Origin: Torymus aiolomorphi
Taxonomy: Eukaryota > Arthropoda > Insecta > Hymenoptera > Torymidae
Length of the DNA stretch: 64,000 nucleotides
Reading direction: 5' to 3'
Assembly: GCA_036365515.1 (NCBI GenBank)
Contig: CM070874.1
Location: 174,877,797 to 174,941,796, forward strand
A program made the position numbers and the translations under genes. Position 1 is the stretch's first letter. Every line of letters starts with the position of its first letter. This document shows, in pieces, positions 13,274 to 26,344 of the stretch. The notes under the pieces are model-generated. The model searched no databases. It saw only the letters and a list, made by a program, of their open reading frames with translations, and was not told the DNA's origin.

Positions 13274-13730
13274 TTACAAAAGTCGCGGCACAATAATCAT
13301 TGTTTACTATCAAAATCATCAAAAGATATAGCTTATATTGCGTGTGCTGATTTAATTTGGAATTCGATTTTGGATTTTTGATTTTGGAATATAATATATA
13401 ATATTATAATATAAATATGTAGATACAAAGAAGGTTGGAAGAACAATTATTACTTCATATTATCAGTAAGTGAGGTTATATAGATAATTTAACATTAGTA
13501 TTGCAAAGTTGACTGAGTATTAATTTTTTTTAATGTAATAAAACAAATTATGTATTTCAGTGTTATCTTATTATTAAATTTCGAACTTTATTTATCAAAC
13601 TATCTATGTTGATGAATTTTCTTAATAGTTCATTATGTTACCTTTTTATAATTCCAAGTTACTTTTCAATTATTAAAGCTTTTATATTTAATTTACATAT
13701 TTATTGTATTTGTTACATTTTAAAATTATT
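13274..13730. other. AT-rich spacer
   Basis: No gene or RNA recognised between the MITE and the following microsatellite. Confidence 0.45.
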
Positions 13731-14195
<465 letters not shown>

Positions 14196-14938
14196 CCCGG
14201 GGTCTATCTAGTCATAGATGAGCATTTTTCCATGCTACCGGGCGCGTCCCCAGGTTGCGGATCGGGGAAGGGCCAGCTGGGACTGGTCAGCTGCGAATAT
14301 ATTGAATAATCAGTCGCGGACAGAGGAACGTGAGAATGGACGAATGAATGGGCACAGTATGAGTGGGTTGCGGCCGACGGTCTGTGGATATTCCGTTCAG
14401 ACTAGCCAAGGGGAGAGTAGTAAACTCCTCGACAGGGGTGATGCGTGAAGTTAGTACCTAACCTCTGCATGGAGTAATATTAGAGTGCGTAAGTCCCTGA
14501 AATACGGGCGACAACCTAGTGAAAGTGCATGTTCAATGTGGGAAGAGCAACACGTATCCACCGACTGGAGCCAATGGAAGGGTTGAACCAGGTCAGGCGG
14601 GCGCAGGTGTGAAGGATTACATGGTCAATATTTCCTAATACCCGAAGCTGCGTAGGGCAAATCGCACACCGTCTAGCCTGAGGTTTGGGTCAGGTGTTGG
14701 GACAGACCCAATATCGCCCACTCGGTAGGGGTGACGTTAAACCTTTTGCTTCATTATGGCGCGGGCCTATCCCGTAACCTTTTTCTGTAGTCACTAGGTG
14801 CCGATAGGAGTGACCATCCGACAAACCGCCTCTCGGCTTCGGCACCCATAAATAGGATTTCTTACAGGCGGGGATAGTAGCCACACCGAGGTGTGGCTCC
14901 CATAATGGGCGAACCGTCTTAAAACACAGATTGTATGC

Positions 14939-16287
14939 ATGATGACTCACCTCAAAATCAAAGATATAGATGTAGAAATCCAAGGAAGGGAAGGGGGAGC
15001 GAACACGCCGACTGACCGCACAGCCCGAACGATCCTGGATGTGGCGAGTGATAGCAGATCCGATGGAACTAGCAAATTCGCCCAGGAGATGACGCGGCTG
15101 GTAAGTGAGAGTAGAGATCAGCCAGACCAATCGGAGAGAATGAGAGAAATCCTGGACGTCATGAAGCGCCTACTAAGATGCATGCGGGACATGACTTCCA
15201 AGCAGAAGAACATCGTAATGCCGGTAAAAGATGGGATGATAGTTCTGACCGCGGCGGCCGAGGCTCTAGAGGAAGTCCGCTCAGCCGGGGTACAACCAGC
15301 ACGTGGAACGGCAGCAGATGAGAGAAATGGGGAAGCACCGGTAATTAGAGAGCGAGCAGCGGGGAAGGCGACTCCGAGCAAAAAGCGTCGATTAAGGGAC
15401 AGCCCGGTGCAGGATTCCCCATCCAAAAGAGGGAGGATGGAGCAGAACGGATTCACCACAGTCACCAGGAAAAAGAAGCCGACGCGGCCAGATAGTGGGA
15501 AGATCATGGGTCCTCAACAGCAGCAGCAGGACAGGAAGGAGAAGAAGGTAAATCCTCGGCCTCGACGATGCGCAATACACATAACGTCAACCGGGAAGAA
15601 GAGCTATGCAGAGATACTTAAGGACCTCACTTCTAAGGTTAACCTGAGGAAGCGAAGGCGGTCGTGAGAAACACCCGACTGACTAAAAACGGTGGGATTC
15701 TCTTAGAACTGGAGAAGCGATCGGAAGACAAGGAGGCCTTCTAGAGAGTTATCCAGGAAAATCTGGGAAATGAATACCAGGTTAAAGGCCTCACTCCAAG
15801 GCTTACACTGGAAATAGGCGGAATGACGTGCGTGACCACCGAAGAACAGGTAAACGCCGGGATTAGCGAGGAGGTAAGCGACATGTGTAACCTTAGCACC
15901 CACGTATTTGACGTAGGGGGAGGAGAGCGGAGGATGGCCATAGTCGAAATGGACGAGACTGCGGCCATGACTCTCCTAAGGATAGGGAGGATTAAAATAG
16001 GGTATTTCAGCTACCGAGTTAGAAAGTGGTTTTCGCGATGTTTCAGATGCCAAGGCTTTGGGCATCTGAAAAAGGACTGTAAGGACGAGGATCGTAGTGC
16101 ATTATGCAGGAAATGTGGAAAACCAGATCACGTGGCCAGAGACTGTCGCGCGAGACCGGATAGTCAGGCCTGCTTCTTGTGTAAAAAACGCGGGGTTGCG
16201 GGCACTGAGCTAGCGCATTTCCCGGGCACGGGGACATGCGTCGCTTTCAGGGACGAGCTAGAAAAGTTAAAGCGGCCCAAAAAATGA
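14939..16287 (+). pseudogene. R1-like element 1 ORF1 (gag-like), broken
   Basis: ORF1 would encode a nucleic-acid-binding protein of the retrotransposon RNP. It is open from ATG 14939 to TGA 15665. A frameshift near 15640 moves the reading to frame 1, where a TAG at 15742 interrupts before the remainder (15745-16287). The N-terminal half is charged and lacks a clear domain, with KKRRLRDSPVQDSPSKRGR as a possible nuclear localisation signal. The C-terminus holds three zinc knuckles: CFRCQGFGHLKKDC, CRKCGKPDHVARDC and a CFLC..H..GTGTC type. This matches the usual three-knuckle ORF1 of R1-clade elements. Its stop overlaps the ORF2 start as ATGA at 16284-16287. Confidence 0.88.
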
Positions 16288-19271
16288 CGGCGGTTCTACA
16301 AATAAACACGAACGGCGCCGTACTCGCTGACGACCTGCTCACTAATCGAGTGAGCCAGGGGCTCGCGGATGTGTCATTGGTTAGCGAACAGTATAGGCAT
16401 CGGGTCCGCAATACGACAACGTGGTGCGCGGACGAGACCGACACAGCGGCGGTCTGGATAGCAGGTAGACATAGGTCAAAGATTACCGGACGAGGTAAGC
16501 GGGTGGGTCTAGTATGGGCGCGCGTCGGGGATGTTACCTACGTGAGCGTATATATATCCCCCAACTTACGAAGAAACGAATTTCTTAGGCAGGTTGAACG
16601 CATGGAAGAATTATTGCGGAATATCTCTGGCCTCCTACTGGTTGCAGGAGATTTTAACGCAAGGACGATAGAATGGGGTATGCCAGAGACGAACAGTAGG
16701 GGCAGGGATTTACTCGAGATGGCCGCTAGATTAGGATTGGAGGTTGCGAACGAGGGCACGGTCACTACTTATCGACGCCCCGGGGTCGGCGAATCCATAC
16801 CAGACGTCACTTTTGCATCTGAGCAACTAGTACCGAGGATTAGTAACTGGCAGGTCTTAGAGGAACAGTCAGGCAGTGATCACCAGTACATCACGTTTAC
16901 GGTTTTAGATAGGGTAGGTGTACCCCAAGCGAGCAGACCATTACCGCGGTGGAACGCCCATCGATTAAACGTGGATCGGCTAGTAGAAGTGCTAAGTGTA
17001 CCATAAAGGTCCGACGAAAATGATTTATCAAGCCGGGAGCGTGCGGAAGCCCAGGTGACCAGGGCAACGTCAGTTATAGTAAGAGCATGCGATGCCTCTA
17101 TGCCGCGAAGCAGAAATGGAAACAGCCGCCAACCAGCGTACTGGTGGACTGAGGAGATCGCGGAGTTACGTAGGGTATGCTTGAGGCTTCGTAGACGGGC
17201 ACAGCGCGCACGGGAACGACGCGAGGCCACTGTTTTTGACGCCGAATTTAAACAGGCACAGAAAAGGCTAAGGCTCGCAATTAAATGCAGTAAGCGACGA
17301 TGCTGGAAAGAGGTGTGCGACGAAGTTAACTCCGATCCGTGGGGACTAGGCTACAAGATCGTAACTCGTAGAATAGGGGCAATGAAGCCACCGAAGATGA
17401 AGGAAGCGCGGTTGATAAGTGAGATAGTTGACGGGATATTCTCTGAGCATCCGCTGAGGGAAGAGACTCTGTATGAGGACGTGCGACAGGAGGATATACC
17501 CTCGTTTACCAAGCCTGAGCTACGGGTAGCGATTAGATCTCTTAAGAGCGGCAAGGCACCAGGCCCCGATGGGATACGAGTAGAGGTTTTAAAAGCCATC
17601 GCCTCGCGATGCCCGGAAACGTTACTGGATACCTACAACTTATGTCTCAGGGAAAGTGTTTTCAGCAGTCGTTGGAAAAGGGCGAAGCTTGTCCTTATCA
17701 GCAAAGGGAAGGGAGACATGACATCCCCGTCCGCGTATCGGCCGCTTAGCCTATTAGACACGATCGGCAAGGGTATGGAGGCGCTATTAAGGAACAGAAT
17801 CTAGATCGCGATACAACAGTCAGGGGGTTTATCGGAAAACCAGCATGGATTTAGAAAGGGTTTTTCGACGATAGGCGCGATACGATCGGTTACCGCGGCG
17901 GTGGGGCGATCAAGGGAACGATGTCACGGAGTGCGACCACTGGTGTTGGTGGCAACGCTGGACGTTAAAACGCTTTCAATTCGGCACGCTGGGTAGACCT
18001 ACTCGCAGCGCTGAGGGGCTTCGGGGTCCCACCCTACATACTATGCGTAGCAGAGGACTACTTCCGGGATCGCGAACGCGATTATCGAGACGAGCGAAGG
18101 GACGGTGGTTAGAGAAATTACGGCAGGCATTGCACAGGGATCACGGTTGGGCCCCGATTTTTGGATCGCGTCGTACGACGGATTGCTGCGCCTGGACATG
18201 CCCAACGGGGCATTTCTCGTAGGATATGCGGACGACGTCGCGGTGGTGGTAGAAGCACGGAACGCGGACTTAGCACAACTTATCTTGTGCCAGGTAATGA
18301 AACGAGTAACTAGGTGGATGACGGAGCACGGGCTCAGTCTCGCGCTGGCGAAAACCGAGGTAGTACTATTGACACGTAAAGAGATCCCTACGATACTACC
18401 GGTGTACGTAGGATCCGAGTTAGTAACTACGAGGCCGACTGCGAAGTATCTAGGTGTCACCCTGGACTCAAAGCTTTGCTTTTGGCCCCACATCAGGGAA
18501 GTAACGGCAAAGGCAGAAGCACGTATAGCGGCGCTAAGTAGGTTAATGCGCAACGTTGGAGGCCCGCGGACATCCAAGAGAAGACTTCTTATGGCGACGA
18601 TCAACTCTATACTCCTCTATGGAGCGGAGATTTGGGCTGATGCCATGGAAGTTATCAAGTACAGGAAGAGAACGGTGGCGGTGCAGCGGCGAGGTGCGCT
18701 GAGAGTTGCATGCGCGTATCGGACGGTGTCGGTAGAGGCTGTGGCGGTGATAGCTGGTATGATTCCGATCGACCTGCTCACACGGGAACGGAAGCAGATC
18801 TACGATAGGAGCGCAGAAGTAGGACGGGCAGACGCGGAGGGCGAAGCCCGCCGCCAGACGCTACAAACTTGGCATGAGAGGTGGAGGGCGGGGACGAAGG
18901 ATAGATGGACCTACGTATTGATTCAAGACATAACGAGGTGGCTGGGACGGAAGTACGGAGAGGTTAACTTTTACCTTACGCAGTTCCTGACAGGACATGG
19001 ATACTTTCGATATTACCTATTTAAATTAGGTAAAATAAATACGCCGAAATGTAAATACTGCGGGCACGATAGGGATGACGGGGAACACACCTTTTTCGCA
19101 TGTAATAGGTGGGCCGCGGAAAGACAACGATTGGAGGTGATGGTAGGGCGACTCTCGCCCGACGTGGTGATCGAATGCATGCTTTCAGGGAAAGACCGAT
19201 GGGACGCGATAAATACCTTCATCGAAGGGGTACTGCGCGCGAAAAAACGAGACGGATGCTTAATAGATTAG
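16284..19271 (+). pseudogene. R1-like element 1 ORF2 (endonuclease-RT), broken
   Basis: Encodes the endonuclease that nicks target DNA and the reverse transcriptase that primes from the nick. Order: APE-type endonuclease (LLLVAGDFNARTIEWG at 16630-16680; SGSDHQYITF at 16870-16900), then RT with APGPDGIRVEVL, AYRPLSLLDTIGKG and GYADDVAVVV (YADD at 18225-18236), then a C-terminal finger CKYCGHDRDDGEHTFFAC near 19050-19103. Damage: in-frame TAA at 17004, TAG at 17802, a frameshift in the KNAFNSARW region near 17970 and another near 18080. No intact polypeptide is possible. The chosen start is the ATG overlapping the ORF1 stop. Confidence 0.92.
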
Positions 19272-19554
19272 ATAGGGCATCGTAGAAAGAAAGAATGTAG
19301 GAAGGACGGATGACGCCCTCGAGGGCGGTAGGGCTGCGACCCGACCTGAAGTAATGCGAAAGCGGTTCCGGCTCGAGGCTGCCGTAGGGATAGGTTTTGG
19401 GTGTTTAGGGGGTAGAAATCTCTCACACCGCGGAGTCCGCTACTCCGTGATGGTCTTAGTGGGCCTCTCTTCTTGCTCCACCTCCAAAGCAAGGACGGGC
19501 GCCCCGGAAGATTCACCTAGTACCTCGGAAAAACAAAATAAAATGTACTATGCA

Positions 19555-19783
19555 ATCGAATTTATACTTTAAAGGAATATTACAGGTTTTTTATAACACT
19601 TTTGTAAATTGATTGTTTTCTAATAAATTTTAATAACTGTTATTACGTTTTTTTAATATCTTTATTTTATTATTCATAATTCCTACTCTCCTGTATTCTG
19701 TATTAAGATAAACAGATTAATTTTACTTTCCGTTCATCATATCTATATAACATTCATAAAACTTATTTCTATAACATCATAAA
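19555..19783. other. AT-rich flank
   Basis: AT-rich sequence between element 1 and the Helitron; nothing recognised. The Helitron 5' terminus (TC..) could not be placed. Confidence 0.4.
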
Positions 19784-22700
19784 ATGGGACGTAAACTTAA
19801 AATTAAAACTGAAGAAGAACAGAAATGTTCTGAAAAACAGAGATTGGAACAGGTAAAACTTAATCAACGTAATTACAGGAAAAGAATTGCTGACAGAAAA
19901 AAGTTAACTGAAGTTATACGCGGTGCATGTGGTCTATCTACTTCTACGAATAATGTCGATTGTAATACTATTCAAAAGCATGATTATAATACTTTAAAAA
20001 GTACATCTCGAGAATCAGTTTTCAATGAGTCTAATGTACAAAATTGAAATATTGATAACAATGTTATGTTACAAAACTCTAATACAAGTGCAAATTCTGT
20101 TATTACTGCTAGTGACCATGATCATTGTTATTCCAGTCAATATATTGAAAATGCTATTACTGCTATTGACCATGATCATTGTTATTCCAGTCAAAATATT
20201 GAAAATGCTATTGACCATGATCATGCGCATTGTTATTTCAGTCAAAATATTCAAAATGATAATAATAATTAAATAAGGGGTTTTATTCACCCCATTGACA
20301 TTATTGTACCCGAATTTATTGAAAATTTCGTTGGGGAGATGAATATTGAATGCGTTCACTGCAAAGCTAAGCATTTTTCAGGTGAAAGAGTCAGTAATAA
20401 AGGCAATTCTTTTCATGATTGTTGCAGGCAATGTCAAACTTTCAAGCGACCCTGAATTCTCCAATGAATTAAAACAATTATTTAATGTAGAGCATGAATT
20501 ATCTCAGCAATTTTTTCCAAATATTCGTCTTTACCATAATTTATTTTCGATTGCTTCCTTCAATGCTAATTTACTTAATTTCAATGATAGACGGCCTGGT
20601 CCGTATTGTTTTAAATACAAGAGCAAATTTATTATCAAATTAATACTGCTTTACGTCCTGAAATCAATGAAAAGCCTTCATATGGTCAACTTTTTATTTT
20701 TGATCCCAATGAAGCAATCAAACATAGAATGAATGCTTTCAATGCAGATATGTAAATATAGATCTCGTGGTAATGCTTGAAAATATCATGCGCGAATATA
20801 ACGTTTTTGCTCAATCTTATGAAATGATGGATGACGAAATAAAAAAACAAGGAATATCTGAGTTACACCAGGAATTACAATTTCTTTTTTCACTAAAATC
20901 AGGAAAACAAGATGAAGGACGTTATAATTTTCAAAGAACTAATGAAGCTGCTGCAATATGTTCTACCACTGCTGATGGAGAAATACCTGATGCTTATGTG
21001 GTTATACGTAATAAAAATACCAAAGAATTGCAACGTGTCTCTTCCAGGGATCCGAACGTTGAACCATGGATTTATCCTTTATTTTATCTGCATGGTACAC
21101 GAGGTTGGCACAGAGATATGTTGCGTAATGGGGGAAAAAGTAGAGTTTCTAGAGCTACATATGTAAAATATAAAATTGCCATTAGAGATTATTTTAATGC
21201 TATAATCAGAGATCGTCGCTTATTTCAACAATATTTGGTAGATTCTTACGTCAAAATAGAGAGAGATCGCATAGAGTATTGTAAAAGACATCAAGCCGAT
21301 TTACGAGTTGCATCATATGAAGGTGTTATGGATTACTTAGAAAAGAAAACTAATAACAATAACAATGCAAGAGTTGGAAAAATTTTAATTTTACTGTCAA
21401 CTTTCATAGGATCACCCCGTTATATGTTACAGTGCTATCATGATGCTATGGCTCAAACACAAAATAAAGGAACGCCAGATCTATTTATTACAATGACTTG
21501 TAATCCACGTTGGGAAGAAATAGAAGATAATTTATTAAATGAACAACAACCGGCTGATAGGCCCGATCTTTGCGCTCGTGTATTTCACTTAAAAAAGAAT
21601 GCTTTACTCGATTTTATTAGAAAAGATAAATTTTTTGGAGATGTAAATGCATATATGAGGCGTTTCACGTCAGCTCTCCAGGCGCGGCGCACGAGCGCGA
21701 AATCATGCTGTTTTCAGCTTGTGTTTGAAGGGCTAAGATGTATCTAAAAAAAATAATCCCCAAGTGATTTCGATGTATTTTTTCCTGAGCTTTCCGATGG
21801 TGCTATTAGTTTCTCAAAATTTTTCAATTCTAAGTATTTCTTCAATAATATCTCGAAAAAATAGAAAAATCCCTATGTAGAAAAAGGATATATCCATGTC
21901 AAATTTCGTCCTCTTTCGATCTAGCAGGTTAAAAAAAATATTAAAAATATAGTTTTCGAGATATAACACGTTTTATGTTTTTTTGAGGTTAGAATTGAAA
22001 AATTTTGAGAAACTAATAGCACCATCAGAAAGCTGAGGAAAAAATACATCGAAATCACTTGGGGGATTATTTTTTTTAGATACATCTTAGCCCTTCAAAC
22101 ACAAGCTGAAAACAGCATGATTTCGCGGTCGCGCGCCGCGCCTGGAGAGCAGACGTGAAACGCCTCATATTTATGTTATCGAATTTCAAAAACGTGGTTT
22201 GCCACATTGTCATTTATTGGTAACGCTATCTCAGCATTGTAAAATTGATACTGTACACAAAATTGGTAAGTTTATTTCTGCCGAAATACCTGATCCAAAT
22301 TTACATCCTACATTACACGATATTGTTATGAAAAATATGATACACGGACCTTGCGGAGATTGGTGTATAGTTAATGGAAAATGTTCCAAAAAATTTCCAA
22401 AACAATTTCAAAATGAAACTTCAATTGATGTAAATAGCTATCCTCTTTATCAGCGACGAAATACTGGAATTACTTATACACATCAAAGTGGATATGAAGT
22501 AGACAATCGTTACGTAGTTCCTTATTGTCCGGTATTCTCGTTAATGTTCAATTGCCATATAAATGTTGAAATCTATTCAAGTATACAATCTATAAAATAT
22601 ATACACAAGTATATACATAAAGGACATGATTAGGTTATTTCTAATAATTGTTCTGATGAGGTACTTATTGAACATGACGAAATAACACAATTTGTTGATA

Positions 22701-22805
22701 GCAGATATGTCGTTCCATCTGAAGCAGTATGGAGAATTTTATCAAAACCATTGCACGACAAAATTAAAGTGAACATTCAAATTAATTATAATTTGAATTA
22801 TTAGT
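19784..22805 (+). pseudogene. Helitron replication-initiator (Rep) remnant, broken
   Basis: Rolling-circle transposon protein, N-terminal and Rep part only. In order: a basic start (MGRKLKIKTEEEQKCSEKQ); a zinc-like segment CVHCKAKHF..CC at 20350-20430; the conserved stretch ending LYHNLFSIASFNANL; QLFIFDPNEAIKHR (about 20690-20735); the Helitron_like_N block from 20767 (YPLFYLHGTRGWHRDM, TMTCNPRWEEI); the Rep HUH motif GLPHCHLLV at about 22195-22220; the tyrosine motif KYIHKYIHKGHD at 22596-22630; and SRYVVPSEAVWRIL near 22710. The PIF1-type helicase half is missing after about 22800. Damage: TGA 20045, TAA 20270, frameshifts near 20427 and 20620, TAG 22631, and a MITE insertion. Confidence 0.9.
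21656..22167. mobile_element. TA-flanked MITE (mariner-type), 512 bp, inside the Helitron
   Basis: A near-perfect palindrome starting TGAGGCGTTTCACGTC and ending GACGTGAAACGCCTCA, flanked by TA at 21654-21655 and 22168-22169. Inverted arms extend over about 180 bp each (TGCTGTTTTCAGCTTGTGTT and complement). Deleting the element and one TA gives a continuous Rep frame (..NAY-IYVIEFQKRGLPH), which proves the boundaries and shows it arrived after the Helitron. A TA duplication is typical of Tc1/mariner non-autonomous elements. Confidence 0.9.
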
Positions 22806-24067
22806 GATAATAATGAAAATTGCAATAAGGGGAAAAGGAAAATTTCCTAATGCGAAATAACGCAAACGCGAACTCAATGTTCAAGACTCAGTACCTACAT
22901 AGGCACACGCAACGTAGCTGGCGAATCGCGATACACAGCAGCGGGAAAACAGCCACAGCTAATCGCTCGGGAACCATCGTACCCCAACAGCGAATAACGC
23001 GAGTGCCGTAAAGTCACCTAGTAGGCAACTAGCACAGACTGTATAATTCGAACACAAACACTCACAACGCCCTGCATTTGAGTCAGGTTGAAAAATTAGA
23101 AACATTTACCTTATTACCGACTAGCGTAAATAAAATTAAAACGTACTACATTAAAGGATACGCGAAGTCAAAATAGTAAATTTAAGACAGCGAAATAGTT
23201 CAGAACCAATATCAAAAACGCATTTACGTTCTGAACTATTTCAGAGAAATTCGGGTCACAAAATTAGTTGAACAAAACAAAATTTAGTTTTTCTCCTTTC
23301 TGTAGTATATTGAAGTATTAAGTCTTCAATAATATTTAATAATATAGCCTTTGGAATTTTAAGTCAAACCAAATACCCTTCCAGTTAAAATTAAGACCAC
23401 AACAAAAGGGGCATTTTAATAATTTATTTCATTTTTTTTATTTAACACTATTATTATTCTACCTAATTTAGTAATAAATATTCCTTTTTCTTTTTTACAA
23501 TAAAGAGATAAATTAATCTAAATTACATAATAAAATATTCTCAGAATTTATTTACCGCGATTCACGCAAAATAAATTCACAGAATTTAACGAATGTAATT
23601 TACCTATTGCAATAAATTATTGAACGCGTAGGTCGCAAGTGCAAATCTGAATGCGACACATTCAGACAAAGCGCAAACGACCCCACAAACAATATAAATT
23701 ATTACAAACTATTATAAATTATTATAAATTATTATAAATTATTTGAATTTATCTCTTTTTGGTTTTACAAAAAATTGCCTTTTGTGAATTCAAATTTTCT
23801 TGTGGTTAAATTGATACACAAGAAAACAAATAAAAATGGAAGAGGCAAAATTTTTCCTTCTTTTGCTTTTATTAATTTTTCTTTTTACCCCATGCCGATC
23901 TAAATAAAGAAATAGTAAAAACTTCATTCTCCTTAAATATAAAAGAGAATTGACCAGCGATTAGCGAAAATTAAACTTGAAAACACCAAAAGCGTAATAA
24001 TTACAAATTAAAACATTAAAACCCGAATTCATCAGCGAAGCGCATTAGGGATTTTCAGGTCAACAAC
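22806..24067. other. Spacer, possibly gypsy leader; contains a hairpin
   Basis: No gene. The 5' third is GC-moderate, the rest AT-rich, with an ATTATAAATT minisatellite at about 23700-23745. The perfect 15-bp stem GAAATAGTTCAGAAC...GTTCTGAACTATTTC lies at 23192-23242. The gypsy 5' LTR and primer-binding site should be here but no match to the putative 3' LTR was found. Confidence 0.5.
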
Positions 24068-26318
24068 ATGCCACTCTTAAACGAAGACAGATTCGAAGAC
24101 ACCATGGGGGTGGAAATCCAAGGCTGGATAATGAATCTGGCAGGCGAGCCGCTCGACGATGCTCTCGAAAAATTAGAACTTTTAAAAAGCGGCACACAGT
24201 TTGCAAAAGCGGATAGGTTATATAGGCGATCACGAGGTGACTACACGGTGAACGATTTCAGGCAAACGGACGAAGCAGAAGACGAAGCAGAAGCGTTCGA
24301 CAGAAGAAATGGAAAACTAAAAAACCTTACACAAACTCTGCCGTTCGACGCACGCACACTTGAAGAGCTGGCGGAAAGGCGTGAAGCTACGAGATGAATA
24401 CACCACACGCAAAGATGTCAAACGTCAATACCACTAAACCACGTCCACACACTATTGGACCAAATGGACATGTCGATCACTGAAGTACAAGAAGAAAACG
24501 CCTGCGTGACAGCACTAGCAACAACCGCAGAGCAAATATGGACCGCAACGACGCAAAATCAACCAGGATCAAGGCGAACGTCGCATCAACATATTCGTGA
24601 AGCAATAAACCTGGGAAAAGCGATAGCCGAAGGTAGATTTCCATCGCCTATCACAACACAGTCAACGTGGGTAAACACGCTAACAACCACGACGACAACG
24701 GTGACTACAGCCGTAGCCAGCATTGCGGGAACGTAAACAATACATTCAGCCCCGCAATCGGTCTTCACGACACGAACAGCAACTACAGCCGACGACCCTG
24801 TACAATGCACGCTCACAAACGGCAAAACATACACAATGCCAAGAGCAGTAGCATGCGAAATGTTGAGGATACAAGGAATCGCAAAAGGCTACGATAAAGA
24901 AATAAGGAAACTGCAGGAGCAGATGTCAGACCTAATAGCGAGTACACGCCTGTGCACGATGTCAAATAGAACGACAGGCAATGAAGCGAGCTCACAAAAA
25001 CACAAGACAGTGAACTTCCAAGACACGTACAGATTAGAGTACCTTGATGAAGGAAGTACACAAACGGACTCGAGCAACACAGCGACACACGCAAATGCGC
25101 GACAGCCACCAGCACTAAATCCAGCAGCGCAAAACTTCACACCGCAAAGGTATTATGCGAACGAGCGTGATCCCCAGCGACATCCTGAGCCTCATGCTCG
25201 TGACCGGCAAGAGTCTTGGGGGAGGGGGAGCCTCCGGAGTAACTCGCAAAGTAGATACTCGGGTGAAGGTACCACGCTCCATCAATCCATAAACATGGAT
25301 ATTAGCAGAACGGTGCGGCAGTGGAAACTGCAATTCACCGGCGAGAAAGGCAGCAGCATCGAGGAATTCCTCGAGCGAGTTAACGAATGTCGCTCTCTCG
25401 CGCGAATAACTGACGAGGACCTGCTGAATGCTATGTCCGGGCTGACGTCTGGCGTGGCAAGGCATTGGTGCCGCCAAGCTCGCAAAAATTAGCAAATTTG
25501 GGAAGACTTTTGCGCCGCCGCACGCCGCTGCTACGAGGTCGCCAAGCGATTCCAGCAACGACTCGTCGGCGAAGCGCAAGCCCGCACCCAAGGCAGAGAC
25601 GAGCCTGTAAGGGATTATATTGTATGCCTCCTTACGATTTTAAGTAAGTTTGAGGAGCATTGGGAGGACGAAAGACAACTCGAGCACATATATAGAAATG
25701 TGCTGCCCAGTCTCCAACGCTTAGTGCCGTGGGAGAAAGTTACAGACATATACAAGATCATAGAGCTTGCACGGGAAGTGGAAGCGCTAAGAGAGGCGGA
25801 GAGGAGTTACAAACCTCCCCCGAACCAGGACGATAGCCTGTTACCAGACGTAGCCTACAAGGGGCCAAAGTCCGCGAAAACGCAACCGCAGCGCGGCAAG
25901 AGTAGTTTGGCGGCTATGGCGAGTGGCGCGCCTCCGCAAGACACATGCGGGCAACCCGTGACGAGCGATGGCAAGCCAAGCCCAGCCGCAATGGCAGAGC
26001 AGTCGACCCAAGGGATCGATCAGCTGATTAGCCGGCTACTAGACGAAAAACTCTCCAAACTTAACTTGAGCAGGGAACCCTCCCAAGAGGACAGGAGCGT
26101 ACCGCAAGAATGGTCGCAGTTCCCCTAACAAGCCTAGGGAAAACCCCGCGGCAAGAACCGGCGAGAAGAATTACGCGCCACCAACTCCAACCAGCGTCAA
26201 GAACGCCAACAGCCAGCCCGGACCAAGAGAGCACGTGCGGTGTTGGGGTTGTAGCTGGCCTGGCTACATTAAAACACACTGCCCGGGGTGCTCGGGAAAA
26301 GGCAGAAGGGGCGCGTAG
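24068..26318 (+). pseudogene. Ty3/gypsy gag, broken
   Basis: One frame runs from ATG 24068 with stops at 24395 (TGA), 24734 (TAA) and 25490 (TAG), then on to 26127. Capsid-type features lie in the middle: WKLQFTGEKGSSIEEFLERV at about 25320-25380, and PVRDYIVCLLTIL followed by YRNVLPSLQRLV at 25607-25735. A zinc knuckle CWGCSWPGYIKTHC appears near 26241-26282 in a different frame. Its expected His is Tyr (GY instead of GH), and a frameshift separates it from the capsid. The N-terminal domain is highly charged. Gag would package element RNA in cytoplasmic particles; this copy cannot. Confidence 0.8.
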
Positions 26319-26344
26319 ACGAGATCCCTCTCGCCCCTCCAATA

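Larger units (their letters stand above)
14196..19541 (+). mobile_element. R1-like non-LTR retrotransposon, element 1
   Basis: A full-length but decayed non-LTR element: GC-rich 5' UTR (14196-14938), ORF1 with three CCHC knuckles, ORF2 with apurinic-type endonuclease, reverse transcriptase and C-terminal zinc finger, 3' UTR and an A-rich tail (AAAAACAAAATAAA). The flanks AATGTACAATGCA (14183-14195) and AATGTACTATGCA (19542-19554) are a 13-bp target-site duplication with one mismatch, fixing both ends. Domain order and the C-terminal CCHC fit the R1 clade. The flanks are not rDNA, so it is dispersed, not site-specific. The last ~140 bp of the 3' UTR resemble element 2 at 33602-38994. Confidence 0.9.

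Noticed and set aside
14690..15130. 146-codon minus-strand ORF over element 1
   Set aside because: Antisense shadow of the 5' UTR and ORF1 of the R1-like element.
14196..19541. Site-specific rDNA R1 insertion
   Set aside because: Flanks are AT-rich non-rDNA with a 13-bp duplication.
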